Shown here: positions 30,158 through 42,247 of the stretch, in pieces
Layout of the letters: each line of letters opens with the position of its first letter
Numbering within the stretch: position 1 is the first letter of the stretch
NCBI GenBank assembly: GCA_037039685.1
Contig: JAWNGF010000005.1
Location: 2,356,001 to 2,420,000, forward strand
Length of the DNA: 64,000 bases
Reading direction: 5' to 3'
Origin: Ceratobasidium sp. AG-K
Taxonomy: Eukaryota; Basidiomycota; Agaricomycetes; Cantharellales; Ceratobasidiaceae
Position numbers and translations under genes: made by a program
Notes under the pieces: model-generated
Seen by the model: the letters and a program-made list of their open reading frames with translations, nothing else
Database searches by the model: none
What the model was told of the DNA's origin: nothing

Positions 30158-31660
30158 TAGCTCGGACTCAAGATATTCGATGGACCTCGGGAGGATATCA
30201 AGAACGGTTATTAGGTATAGCGCCAAGACGCGTCAAAAAACAGGCAGGAGGGTCACGTGTAGGAGAACTTCCATGTGTGTGCTCAAATTGGTTTGTGGCG
30301 AGCCTCAACCACCATATGGATCAGTTCCAGACAGTCCCCATAGCCTTGCTCTACACTGGAAACTCTGACTCTTCACTCTTGCACTGCGCTCTTTGCAACG
30401 CTTACGCACCTTCGCTCTGGCAGTCCGACCTCGTTATTTCGGTACAGCACCTGGTGGAGGAAACACTCGGGTAGATAAGCAGTACTGTAGGTCGTGCTCA
30501 CCTGCACACAAACAGGGAGTTGCGTTTCCGGCACTGTTTAGCACATGCTTGGGCTGTTGGACATAGTTCATTCCTGCCTAGCCACCCATCCTACTCGACG
30601 CTTTACCCTTCTCTACAAGCCAGCGAGACTGTTTGACTGCAACTGATACCCAACGGCTCACCCCACCTCCCGCGCTCACCCCAAATCGACTAATAACGGA
30701 AAATCTACCCTCTGCTCCGCTCCAGAATTCCTCTGCTACCAACCCCACCAGCGCCAGCCTGGACCCAGTCGCGAATCCGCGCAAGCGTCGAGGTGTAAAG
30801 AGGCCTGGCAGCAAGGCGGTACATGCTTGGTCGCCTTTTGTTAAGTCATATTGGTGCTCGTCTACCGTATTCTGCTAAATCTATATGGGTATAGTCCCGC
30901 ATCTCTCCCTTGTGTGGGCGGCCACTGCTGGGGTGCAGGGTGCCGTCCAAATCACATCCATGTGTAGTTCCAATAGCAATCAAATCCGTTTGAATTCACG
31001 AACATCTCACACCTGTTCGCTTTCGGCGTTCGCGTCGATACATGCAGCCACACTTGCTTGCTCTCAAAGTCCTCTGCACGACGGGCGCCATAATTTCATC
31101 CTCTCACACGCGCCGCGCACCTGACAGGCTGCCCGCTAGACGTGCAAACTACCCTATTATTTACGAGTGCGACGTAACAGCCACGCCCTTTTGTTTATGC
31201 AACCCCGGTTGTAGCTTGCTGGACGGAAATGACATGACCGCCCTCGAAATATGACTTTTCCATGCACAATGGTAAAAAGGGAATATCTGTAAGCCACAGA
31301 GCCACGCAATCACATGTTGATGGTTCTTCGTACCAGCCCAATTTTACGATTCAGCCCGTGTCGAAAAAAAACACTGTGCAGCCAGACGGAGGGGGGGGGG
31401 GGGGGGGGAATGGGAGCGTGACCAGCTAATGGGTGAATACATAGATTGGCCTTTATTAAAAGTATGGCAGGGGAAGGGATTTCGCCGTTGTGAGTAACCA
31501 GCAAATATTTGCCGGTTATCACATTAATGTGATAACCCGGAAACAGGAAAACTAGAGTACATGGAAAACACAATCTAGCCACACATATGACGAATAGCAG
31601 AAACATCATTTAGCTCAGACTCAGTGATATAACATGTAAGAAAATTCAAAGCCAAAATCT
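30158..31660. other. Intergenic: duplicated NWD 3' flank
   Basis: Diverged copy of 16246-17600; no gene recognised. Contains an 18-base G homopolymer at 31391-31408. Confidence 0.5.
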
Positions 31661-34600
31661 TTAGATAGCGGGATCGTAGCAATCAACCCACGCAGGGCCA
31701 GTGAGAGCGCCGTCAAAATTGAGGCGAAGATAACCTTGTCGGGCGATCATATAAATGTTCCTTGGGTCTATCAGGAGCGATGACCGGAGATCCGCTGGAA
31801 CCCAGACCAGGGGTTTAAATTCACCATTCGCATCCCCGACCCACCTGTCTTCATTCATAGTCAGAGGAAAAGGAGTCCCGGAGGGCAAGCCAGATGACTA
31901 CATGCGGCTTTTGTACCAAGAGTATCAGAAAAAGAAATCTCACTGGGATAAAGCGGGGAATAAGCTGACCTGCGATTGATCGAATTGTGCGTCCCACATG
32001 CGTATGGTGCTGTCGCCGGAACCGGAGATGATGCAAGTGCCATCGGGAGAGAATGCAACCGATTGGACCGTGTCGGTCTGCCCTTTGAGTGGACCAAGCA
32101 CCGTCTGTCCGCTCTGTGCATCCCACATCCGTATGGTGCAGTCGTTGGAACCAGAGATGATGTGAGTGCCGTCGGGCGAGAATGCAACCGAGTTGACCCA
32201 GTTGGTGTGCCATTCGAGTGGACCAAGCACCGTCTGTCTGCTCTGTGCATCCCACATCCGTATGGTGTTGTCGCCGGAACCAGAGATGATGCGAGTGCCG
32301 TCAGGCGAGAATGCAACCGATGTGACCCAGTTGGTGTGCCCTTCGAGTGGACCAAGCACCGTCTGTCCGCTCTGTGCATCCCACATCCGTATGGTCCTGT
32401 CGTTAGAGCCAGAGATGATGCGAGTGCCGTCGGGCGAGAATGCAACCGAGTTGACCCAGTCGGTGTGCCCTTTGAGTGGACCAAGTACTTTCTTTCCGCT
32501 CTGGGCATCCCACACGCATATGGTTTTGTCCTCGGAGCCCGAGACTATACGAGCGTTGTCTGAAGAGAACGCAACGGAGCTAAGTACGCCTTTGTGCCCT
32601 TTTAGTGGCCCTGTCAACTTCTTTCCACTCTGCACGTCCCATATGCGAATTGTTCCATTACTGGAGCCGGAGACAATGCGCGCCCCATCAGGGGAGTATC
32701 CGATAGATGTGACTCTATGCGACGTTCCATTGAGTGGACCAAGTGCATGATGCCCCTTTAGCAAGTCCCAAAGGTATATTTGGCCGTCTAAGATAAATGC
32801 AATGAGTGGGGCTCTGGGTGACCAGGCAACGGAAGTTACAGCCCCGCTTATAGACCATGTAGCTAGGAGAGCGTGTAACCGTCTATTCATTGCTGTTCCC
32901 TGTAGCCCTATCAACCCCTTCATGCGTCTTGTGTGGCAGAGAGCTATGGGACTGGACTCGTGCTAAAATGGTAGCATCGACACGTAGATGTGAGGGGTAC
33001 TTTGCGACACGGGGTGAAACGCAAACTCGGTTACAAATCTCCATGCATCGTGTGCCAGTTGCCTCAGAGACTCCAAACATAGTTGACTCTACGCAATATC
33101 AACGAGTGGTATCTTATGGACGAATCACTTACTCGACACCATTCCTCTGCCTGCTGCATCATCTCCACGCTTGCGTGCATATTCTTCGTGAGGTTCATGA
33201 CCTCCATCCAGAGCAATAGCCGAGCAGACAAGAAGTCATCCATCCGCTCGGCAATCTCAGTGGACTCCTTGGCATGCTTGAGGTGAGTTGTCCAGTACCG
33301 GCATGCGTAGGACGTCTCTGAAGAAATTGCATTCTTCACACGCTGGCTCAAATTCGGTATCTGGACGTCGAGTACGTGAGACGATTCCAGGCCGCATATA
33401 TTGAACTGTGGTTGCGTGTTTTTGATGCAGTCCAAGCAGTGTTTGGTCAGCCCATGATGGTACTCATTAGCGTCGCACCAATACTCGCCCGACCGAGCCG
33501 AATCGAACATATAGTCAGGAAAGGACGCATGTAGAGTTGTTACTAGTCCGCTCGATTCCACCACGTGTAGCACAGACCATAGGGGCTCCAGCGCCCCATA
33601 TATTCTCTCGACATCATAATGACCTAGCAATCCAGATATAGTACTAGCAGTAAGGGGTTCCTGAGCACAAAGCGCGGCGTATAGCGCTTCCTTCGTATCT
33701 GCCTTTTCGTCTGGCTCCAGCTCGGGGTCATCAAACGCAGCTGCCAGAATCAAAGTGTATAGCTCATCGATCTCCCTGTACTGATTATTCCCGCCTTTAC
33801 TGGACACGTCTAGGACGTTTTTGAGTCTCTGACGCTTGTTCCTAGTCGATTTGGCTTGACCGATGTACCGCACCGCCGTGGCTGCATAAATGAATAGGAT
33901 TCCTGCGCACTCGATCAATGCCAGTATGTCCGCCTCCGATGGTTCGATCGGTTCTAATGCCGCTCGAAGATAAGTCTCTATATCGGCTTGTACTGTGCCT
34001 TTATCCAGTTCGTGAAGTACCATCCGTGAGATCGCTCGTCGACCGACTTGCTTCCTCATCTCGTCTCGTATCTCAGGCTCTGGTCGGCTAGCCATGATGA
34101 ACTTGACCGGCAAATTTGTAGTCTTGATTAAAAGAGCCTCAAGAATCTGGCGCGTGCTCTTCTTGCTGTCGCATTTGTCCAGCGCATCAATCACCACCAC
34201 CAGGTCCTCGGGTAGTGTGTCTCGGACCTCCTCCAGCGGCTTGACAACCATCTTCTCGAATTGAATTTTTAACAACTGTGTGTGGACGTCTTTCTGAGTC
34301 TCCAATACTTGGGAGAGGGCCCATCGATAGGGTTGTGAGAACCCAGCGAGCTGATACGCAATGGACGGTACGATTTTATTGACATCTCGGCATTCGGGAA
34401 GCAAGCGAGAGCAGAAGAAGCTGGCACCGAGGTTGTTGTCATAGTCCAGCTGGGTGCACAGACTATATGCGATTGTTGTTTTCCCAGTGCCCGCCATGCC
34501 ATTGAGTCAGTATACGGTTCCAGCAGCGCGATCGTGTACCCAGCCATGCATCTGACCGAGGACCTCAACGCGGGTACCAGGTGTGCATTCTCCGCGCTTG

Positions 34601-35691
34601 AGTTCTGTCGCCTGCCCCGAGTTGTAGCAAGCCGAGAGCGAAGGCGACAAGCGGTCCAAGCGGGAATTCTGCAAATAGTTGTCACTCTGGTGACCCAGGG
34701 GTTGGCATGTCATCTCACTGTTGCTTGTTCGTCGACAATCCTCCAAACTGATAGGTCGACGCTAAGCTACGAGGCATTAAATGGCTGTCGCACGGTTACG
34801 GTAAAGCAAGACGTACTGAAAGTCGCTGTAACTGCCCTTTGATTCTTCGATAGCATGCTAGTATGTTGTCCGCGTCTTGTTGCAGCTCAATGATTCGCCT
34901 ACCGACATCTGTGATTTGTCGTTTTTTTACATAGTCCAGCTCCTTTTGAATAGATCTTTATAGCCGTGCCCACCTTTAGCATTACATCATCTGATGGCAA
35001 AACGTACTTACTGGCACAAGCTCTTTATGCTACCAGTTACAGCTGGCGGCGTATCACCCGAGCAATGACGTTGGAGCTCCTCAAAAATCGCTTCCAGCTC
35101 GGTCCGGAGGGTTCTGAAGTCTTCACGAGTGGATGCCACCCCCTGGTTTTGGCAAGGTAAAGTTGAACATCACTGACATACCACAAAATTGTGACTTACC
35201 TCATACAAGTCGACACAGGCAATGAAATCATCAACAATGGCTTTGAGGGGACTAAACCCGCCTACGAGCACCTTGGACAGCCCTTCGAGCCAAGTCCAAC
35301 TAACAGGACCAGCACTTCCGGTTAACAGCTCGGATCCCGATTCCAGATTGGTTTGATCATGTATTGCTCCTGCGATCGCGGTCTCCAGTAGTTGGGAAGG
35401 CAAATCAGCCTTGCCAGTTGGGTTGCCAGTCTGCACGGGTGTCTGTGGTTCGACTCCCACTGGCTGATTGGCGTATATAACCTCCGTTTGGGATGCCGCA
35501 GGGATGTTCGTATCAGACCGGAAGCGTGAATGGTGACCAAGAGGTGGGGATAGGCCGCCTTGGGATTGTGCTGGTATATTTGGTAGAGAGGTAACCGAGG
35601 GATTGGCACTGGCCGCAAAGGCGGGGATGAAAGCGCCCAGTCGATGCACAACCCGATCTTTCAGTCGCCTGAGGCTCTTGCAAAAATGCAT
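31661..35691 (-). pseudogene. NACHT-WD40 (NWD) STAND gene with two nonsense codons
   Basis: Minus strand, at least six exons: leader 35691-35200; small exons between about 35150 and 34800; NWD-N and NACHT region from about 34746 to 33133; WD exon 33062-31970; last exon 31897-31661. Motifs: the pre-NACHT block ELKRGECTPGTRVEVLGQM, Walker A GMAGTGKTT (about 34500), Walker B LVVVIDALDKCD, and FIMASRPEPEI. Seven WD40 repeats of 43 residues follow, then the same C-terminal exon as copy 1 (SLLIDPRNIYMIA). TGA at 34509-34507 replaces the tryptophan of the VYWLNG motif just before Walker A; TAG at 32965-32963 replaces a tryptophan before the propeller. Family role: NLR-like nucleotide-switch sensors, some in allorecognition. 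As read, full-length protein cannot be made. Confidence 0.85.
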
Positions 35692-36004
35692 TGTGGGGGC
35701 TGCTGAAGGGAGGCGGTGGTAGTAGGGTCAGAGGGGAAGATCATAAATGGGACTATTTAGGGTTGGCGCCCTCGACCTTGGTCCACGAGGCCAACACAAT
35801 GCAGTCCGAAGGAGGTAAATGTAACGAGAAGGTAGAAATACGCATATACATTGGATATTTAGGTGCAGGTTTCGCCGAGGTTTGCACAGAGGCTCCCATT
35901 GGGCAACCCATTTGGTTTTCACATATTTCTTATTTGGGACAAAATTGAGTCGCCCAATTACCAATTGTGATATTCGTAATTGCAAACTTGAGCCTGATCA
36001 AGTT
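35692..36004. other. Upstream region of NWD copy 2
   Basis: Similar to 21138-21395 upstream of copy 1 (for example GCGCCC...GGTCCACGAGGCCAACAC and TTCGCCGAGGTTTGC), so the promoter region was duplicated too. It ends at the LINE target site TTGAGCCTGATCAAGTT (35988-36004). Confidence 0.5.
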
Positions 36005-36915
36005 TATTTTTATTTTTTATTTTTTTATTTTTAGAATACATCTTTAACGAGCTACATGAGCGCAAGGTCAAACTGCTTGAGCGCTGGGCCGAGGCCCAGA
36101 GAGATCTCCATCGACATGCAATCACCCGGGTTGCATGTGCCCTCGCCCATGTAACAGTTCGATTAAAAATGGGTCTGGCTCCGATTTGGCACGCCTCATT
36201 GGCAAGCTTATCGGCCCGCTTGTTTCCTTCAATTCCCTTATGGCCCGGGACCCACGAATCGTAACTCGGTTCGACGGGTTTGCTGCCAGAAACCGATCGA
36301 CATGCTCGCGAAAAACTCGAGAGCAGTATTGGCCGGCGTGGGGGGTAAGGAATGGGATGGTTTCAGTGGGCGCAATGTTATCCCAGTTGAAAGATATAAG
36401 ACGAGCGTCAGTTTCGAGAGCGAGAGTTACAGCCTTTCGGGCCGCCAAGGCAAGGCTAGCATTTCCCCGTTGTAGACTTCGGCCTTGCTCCCAAGTCCCG
36501 CACGACAAACCCCCAGCTCTACTTTCCCCTTGCAAATCGTAAAGCCAGTGCCGGTGTAGCGCCTCTGGTTGATCTTCCTTCTGGATCCATCGGTAAAGCA
36601 GGCTATGGCTCCGCTTGCTGCCTCCTCACTCAGTTTGGAGATGGCTTTCCGAATGTATGCTTTCCGGACGTCACTGTTATCTGTTGTTTGGGGGCATACG
36701 ATCGATATTCGATGGTTCTGGTCAAGCGGGGTCTCCCACGAGGCGGATGGATATGGATTCGTATGCTCTGCGTCTGGGTGTGACAACGCAGCGAGCCGAT
36801 GGATGGGAGAGTGATTGATTTACTTGGCTATGGTGGGCTTGGCTGCAGGGTTCGACGGGCCGTGGGTGTCCCAGGCCTGGGGCAATCATCTAGCAGCTTC
36901 AGAGCAAGTCGGGAG
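36005..36915 (-). mobile_element. LINE copy 2, 5'-truncated, with 17-bp target duplication
   Basis: Flanked by TTGAGCCTGATCAAGTT at 35988-36004 and 36916-36932. The T/A-rich tract 36005-36034 is the 3' tail of a minus-strand insert. The body encodes the RNase H of a LINE ORF2: ACFTDGSRRKINQRR and VYNGEMLAL in one frame (36786-36427), then WVPGHKGIEGNKRADKLA in another, showing an internal frame change near 36430-36250. Only the ORF2 end is present, the usual result of incomplete reverse transcription. Confidence 0.85.
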
Positions 36916-36932
36916 TTGAGCCTGATCAAGTT

Positions 36933-39900
36933 CTGCCACGTCGGAAAAAATCGATCGGGCTACAGAGATCAACAGAGATCGTAGTAGAACATTATTACCA
37001 TAAGCTACATCCCACCTCTATTGAGACACGATTAGATTGTGGGTTTTGCCAGGGACCCTGGAGCCCGATTATGAGAGCTAATAGATACATGCCTCCAGTT
37101 CATGAGTGCTCATGCGACCGCATACATTGGCTAATTACCACTTCCGTTTACAGCCAGGATGAGTTTCCGTGGATTCCTGGTCACTGTGACATTGTGTGTA
37201 TATATCATCAATGTATTTTAAGCTATATACATCCTCCTATGGTATAAATCGCTTTTCTCCCCAATCTTTATCTCGGTTTCCCGATTGCCCACTCCCCACG
37301 TTCCAGAAACACCCGTCAGCTTGACCCAAAAATCGATACGAACGAGTTACCGACTTTTGTTGACCCTCGTTCTGCTAAAAACCCTGGTTCGATAACTTGG
37401 GCTTATCATAATAAACTCGAGCGCCGGCGAGGACGGGTGAGACAAGGGCTGGTGGCGGAGTGGGAGACTTGACCCGATACAACAAGGTTGGTATGGCTGC
37501 CGCCGTAAGGATTGAGGGCAGGTACTCCAGTCTCGTCCTAACCTGCTTGCAAAGGTGCAAAGACCCTGGCACTATACCTCCGCAAGGGACGTTTCTGTAT
37601 CGAGCGACGGTAAGCTAACTCTGTATGCGGGCGAGTGTTACTGTTACCAAAACATCTTGCTTGCACATTCCTTGATAACTCGGTTTCTCAAACTTACATG
37701 CCCCCTAGTAGCTGGTGATAATGCTCCCAGTATATGTAGTTAGATTAATCTAAATCCAATTTCGCTCATGCTATTTACCGAGAACTATTCACCCTTCATG
37801 CACGAGCAGTGAGACCCCCGGAGAATCAAGTCATATTACCGATTATAACTACATGTGAACAAGCGTTTCTAACAACTCAGATGATCTGGATTATTGAGCG
37901 CCTTCCCTGGAGGCACCGTTAGAGTTCAAGGGCGCTAATCAGCGGGAAATAAGAACGTGAGTACTCCGGAGATATTCGATTTTTCCCAACGCAACAAGTT
38001 GGCGAGAGTCCATGGATCGGTCGTATCCGAGATTGCACTCGAGCCAACTATTTACAGGGGCTACGCACCGTACCTGCGAAGGGGCCGGGCTCATACTTAC
38101 CCGCAGTGCCGATTGGGCACCACGTGCCCCCCCCCCTCACCTTGGGTTAACTGCGATGTGTCGTACGCTTTCTCGCCACACGACCACCATCTTTCTTGCT
38201 CTGGTGCTTACCCTCTCGTCCCGCCCGTCATCCTTTCCACTGTCGACTTCCCTTGTGGGTAACCTCAGGATTGGCCGCCCAAACCGCTAGTTATTCTTGC
38301 GTCTCAGTGCCCCGGCGGCTTCCACCTGGCCGCTCTGCTCCGGGTCTCCCAGACCTTTCGAACCCAGGCGATGCCCCTCAGGTCTCTTGTAGCTATTAAA
38401 TCCCTTATATGTATTTTGAGTGATATCTATGGATATTTTGACCTCTCGTACGTTCACCGCCAGCTCGGCTTTATAATTGGGTACATATGCCGTGCGCTGG
38501 AAGCAAGTATTGGTTTCTGCTGGACACGATATGAGTGATTTCCAGACGTCGCGCCTGGGAGCTTACCTTACAAACTATTCCATACAACCAACAGCCGAGT
38601 AACTCAATCACCACTCGTTCTCTGCCACGGACTCTCTCGTGCTATGCTTGTCAGGACCCAGCGCATGTATCTCTTTTTATTCGCCTATATTCGAGCTCAA
38701 GCTGCCGAGATCCTGGAACGCGAGTCACTTGAGGGATATAGTCCGGCGCCAGCGACGTTCTCACTCAGATCCAACCTGCAATGAGACTTGTGGACAATTG
38801 GCTCTCTCGGTGGTTTGCCACTATTCTAGTGTATAGCTCAAAATCCTTGTTTTGCATCCTCCGTCACAGGTATGCTTTCACGGTTCCGGGATTTTGCTCT
38901 CGGTCTCTCGGTATGGCTCATCACGGCGCGAACACTTCAGTGAGTATTCAGCACCGCAAATAATGTTGCTAATGCGTGCAGGCTCACAACGACATTACAC
39001 CATTGCTCAGTCCTAAATTGTGTCGTTTGCTTAGCGTGATTTTATCCAGACATCCCAGTATGATCCACTTTCTAACTCCCCTGGTGTAGGCCAACATAAC
39101 TGCAGTTGATATCCCAGAGCACGCCATTACAGTAGTTCCGCATATGTAACCATAGGGCGGAAGCCAAGTTCTACACTGGGGTCTCAGGTTACTGAAAAAC
39201 ATTAGCAAACGCGCTGAACCAAAAATGGCCGCTTTCAGTGATGGATTATATCATTTTTCAGTCACCTTGCGCATGGTTCACAGTCTTCAATACCATAAAA
39301 GGGAAATTTGAATAGGTTGTGGAGCTCATTTGCCCCCCAGTCACTCCTAAAGATAATCTTCAGCGCATCAGTCACTGAAAGCGGACACGTCTAGCGGCTT
39401 AAGTCATGAGTTCCCAGCGCCGATACGACTAGAATTCAGCGCGATTAGGCTTCACAGTGTATATATCTTGTATGGTCTCGCATCTCAGTCGACTACGGGT
39501 TCATTCTCTAACCAACACTCGAGACTCGCCAATTTGGAAGATGAGGCCGCAAAGCGACAGGCAAGTCAAATGAGCTCAATGAAAGGGGATTCTGGCCATG
39601 AAAAGGTAGCTCTGTGGTCCTTTTCTTGCTGGTGGATTGGCGCCGATCGGACATGCGCATATTGACGCAGCCTCCGCCTTCCCCGCAGAGCGCCTTGCTG
39701 TAAACTCATCGCTGTCACCTAGCTTGGAGATTTGTACCCTACGGCGACTCAATATATCCAAACTTTGCCAAAATACGAGCGGATGCTAATGCCTTGCATT
39801 GCATGCAAATTAACATCGAGAGCCATGCGAAGCTGCAGTCGCGTTCCTGGGACTAAGCGCGCACGTCTACTTAGGCTAATGCCCGCATCTACAGACGCCA

Positions 39901-40152
39901 ATCAAACCGGTTGACGGGAGCGATCCTATTCATTCGAACCCACGGGCTTGTCAAGATGTTGCTGCCCCCAGCCCTAGCCCGTCACGTCAGCGCCTGCTAT
40001 AGCTCATAGTATTCCTTATTGTATGCGCCAAGGCTATGACAACTCTGCCGAGGTCTGGATGCTCACACTGCCTTGATTGGCGCCAATGAGGGTCTGGGCT
40101 AAAGGCCACGGGGCTGGCAAGCATGCCGTGTCTGCTCCACCTGGGATTCGCC
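36933..40152. other. Long intergenic stretch without recognised gene
   Basis: No convincing coding frame on either strand. Short C-run at 38127-38136. From about 39890 (GGTTGACGGGAGC) it matches 21615-21885, the segment preceding copy 1 of the unrecognised gene, marking the return of the segmental duplication. Confidence 0.45.
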
Positions 40153-40942
40153 ATGGCAAATCATGATCAAACACATCGACCACGTAAACCGAAAAGACTG
40201 GTTGTATTCATCACTGGTGCGTCCCTCGAGTGTCAGCTTACCTCCAGTCTGTACCTAATCTTAGATGTGCTCGCTGGGTCCGACCACTAGACATCGTCGG
40301 ACAATTCAGTAAGCGTCTGTAAATCTACGATTTTGTTGAATTCTAAGGGGTTTCAGACCCGAGGTTGTGCATGGACGACAACGGACCATCCGAACAAAAA
40401 TTGATACCTGTGGAACTCGATTCAATCGACCCTGAAGTAATAAAAATACCGTTTATGCTACGTGCGAATAGTTGGCTGGTAGACAATGAAGGTGAGTAAA
40501 TGACTCGGCTTGCTTTGTGCGGGATAATGAGTGACTTTCAGGGTGAAGCTGTTGAGCATGGGCGGTTGATTAATCAGCCCACGAACTGGGAAGCGGTCGT
40601 CGCGGGGTATTCGTTCATCGTCCATAGCCACCCCCCAGAGGACGAGGCTATGCAGGTGTTGTGGGAATGATTGTGATCAAATTAGGCTAAAATACTCGAA
40701 TCTGGTAGCATAATTGCGGACTGCAGCCGCAAAGAAACAATAACCCACACGACTGGTTTACTTGTGAAATGCTTGGTATGTCGCCCTATCTGGCCACAGA
40801 GCTTGCCTGACTGATTTCGTACCCGCCAAAATATGGCAGTAACGCCCCGTGAGGTTCATCATAAAGTTGTATGGGGTACTTCACCTCGCTTGTTGAACTG
40901 GAAGCGACGACGCCTCATACAGCCACTTCTCATTTATGTGAG
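40153..40942 (+). CDS. Unrecognised multi-exon gene, copy 2
   Basis: Begins MANHDQTHRPRKPKRLVVFIT; the first intron starts GTGCGT at about 40217. Later exons encode PRLCMDDNGPSEQKLIPVE, IKIPFMLRANSWLVDNEG, EAVEHGRLINQPTNWEAVV and TPREVHHKVVWGTSPRLL, joined by GT-AG introns of 45-75 nt whose borders agree with copy 1. I found no stop in the exons read, but the 3' end was not established; more exons may follow to about 41290. No domain recognised. The duplication supports that it is, or was, a real gene. Confidence 0.4.
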
Positions 40943-42247
40943 GTGAGTCTATCATTTAGCGGGCACGGATGGTACTGAAGAGGTCTAAGTGGCGTCGCTG
41001 TGAACTACCGTAGGTAAACTTATATCACTTGCATTCCACCATGTACGGCCACTGACCATGGAGCTCAAGCTGATCGGTGCATACTCAAGTGACCAAGCTA
41101 CACGACCATCTATGCTCTTGGTTGATAATAACTCTAAGAGATTGAGTCAATTGAGATAACCATTTTCTGGTGCTAATCGCAGCCTGCCACACACCATTGC
41201 ACACGTTGCGTGTTGGAAAGACAGAAAGTGCCCTCAAACTGCCTGACTACGTGGACACCTACTGGACGTGTTTCATCTCGAGTAGTAAGTCATTCGATAT
41301 ACTCAGATCGAGGCCGCATTTGGTTGATCAAAAACTTTATTGATATTGAGAATCATTTTCTGTGTGCCACTGTGGACCCACGCATATAAGGGGCAATCAA
41401 ACTCGCTACTGATAGGGAGGAACTTTGTCTCACGAGGACTTGAGGAGACATCGGGGATGTGCTGGTATCGAGTCGACCGTCACAATTATAGACATTTCAA
41501 TTACCTCAGGTGGTCACAACTATCGTGTTTGACGCATCCCACGTATTTGGCGTATTTATTGTGGTGGAAAATCTATAGTAGTTTTGTCACATGGAGAGAA
41601 TATCTCGATTCACCCCTGAATCTCGCCACTTTTGAGCGCGACGAGGTAAACATTTGGATAGTTGAAATGCGATAGATATCGTTATCAACTCCCGTAGAAT
41701 GAATCGAAGCCCCTTACTAAAGACTCGTAGGAGCTTGTCGTTGACCGGCGTCCGACTGGGCGTCCGGCATAATACATTTACTTGGGGATTGTCACACGGA
41801 GAAGCACAGCCTCATACGTCGAAATTCAACTCAATCAAAAATTCGGTTTACACACAAGACCGCGGTTGCCTTTTTGTTACGTATGCGGGAGGTATCTAAA
41901 GATAGCCCGGTAAATTACTATGTCATCGATTGCAAATTGCGGACTTGTGGATTTACGTCCGCGACAACTCCGATCGCGAGTTGAAGGTTCGTTCGCGTCC
42001 ACGGTTGCTCTCGAGTTAATGAATTAGCACCACTCGATCTCACTGTGTTTGTCTCGGCGCGACGCGATACGACTTGCGACCAGAACTCTTACGTGGATAC
42101 CTGGGAATAACAGTCAGAGTAAGGGAATTAGCCATGGGCGCCGGGCCCGGCAGCTGACCGTGCGAAGCAATTCTGGCCGGAACTTGGCAACTGCAATCCT
42201 TCATAACCAACGACCAGCCCTCACTCGACCACTACTCAATCTCCACT
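40943..42247. other. Intergenic between unrecognised gene and SCOT
   Basis: Partly similar to 22670-23320 (block with ATATAAGGGGCAATC near 41390). No gene supported. Confidence 0.4.

Noticed and set aside
36005..36034. T/A-rich run as a Pol III terminator or microsatellite
   Set aside because: It sits exactly at the target-duplication edge of a minus-strand LINE, so it is the reverse-complement poly(A)-like tail.
36933..39890. Several 60-100 codon ORFs in the long intergenic stretch
   Set aside because: No family resemblance, no splice-consistent extension and no duplicate; consistent with chance.
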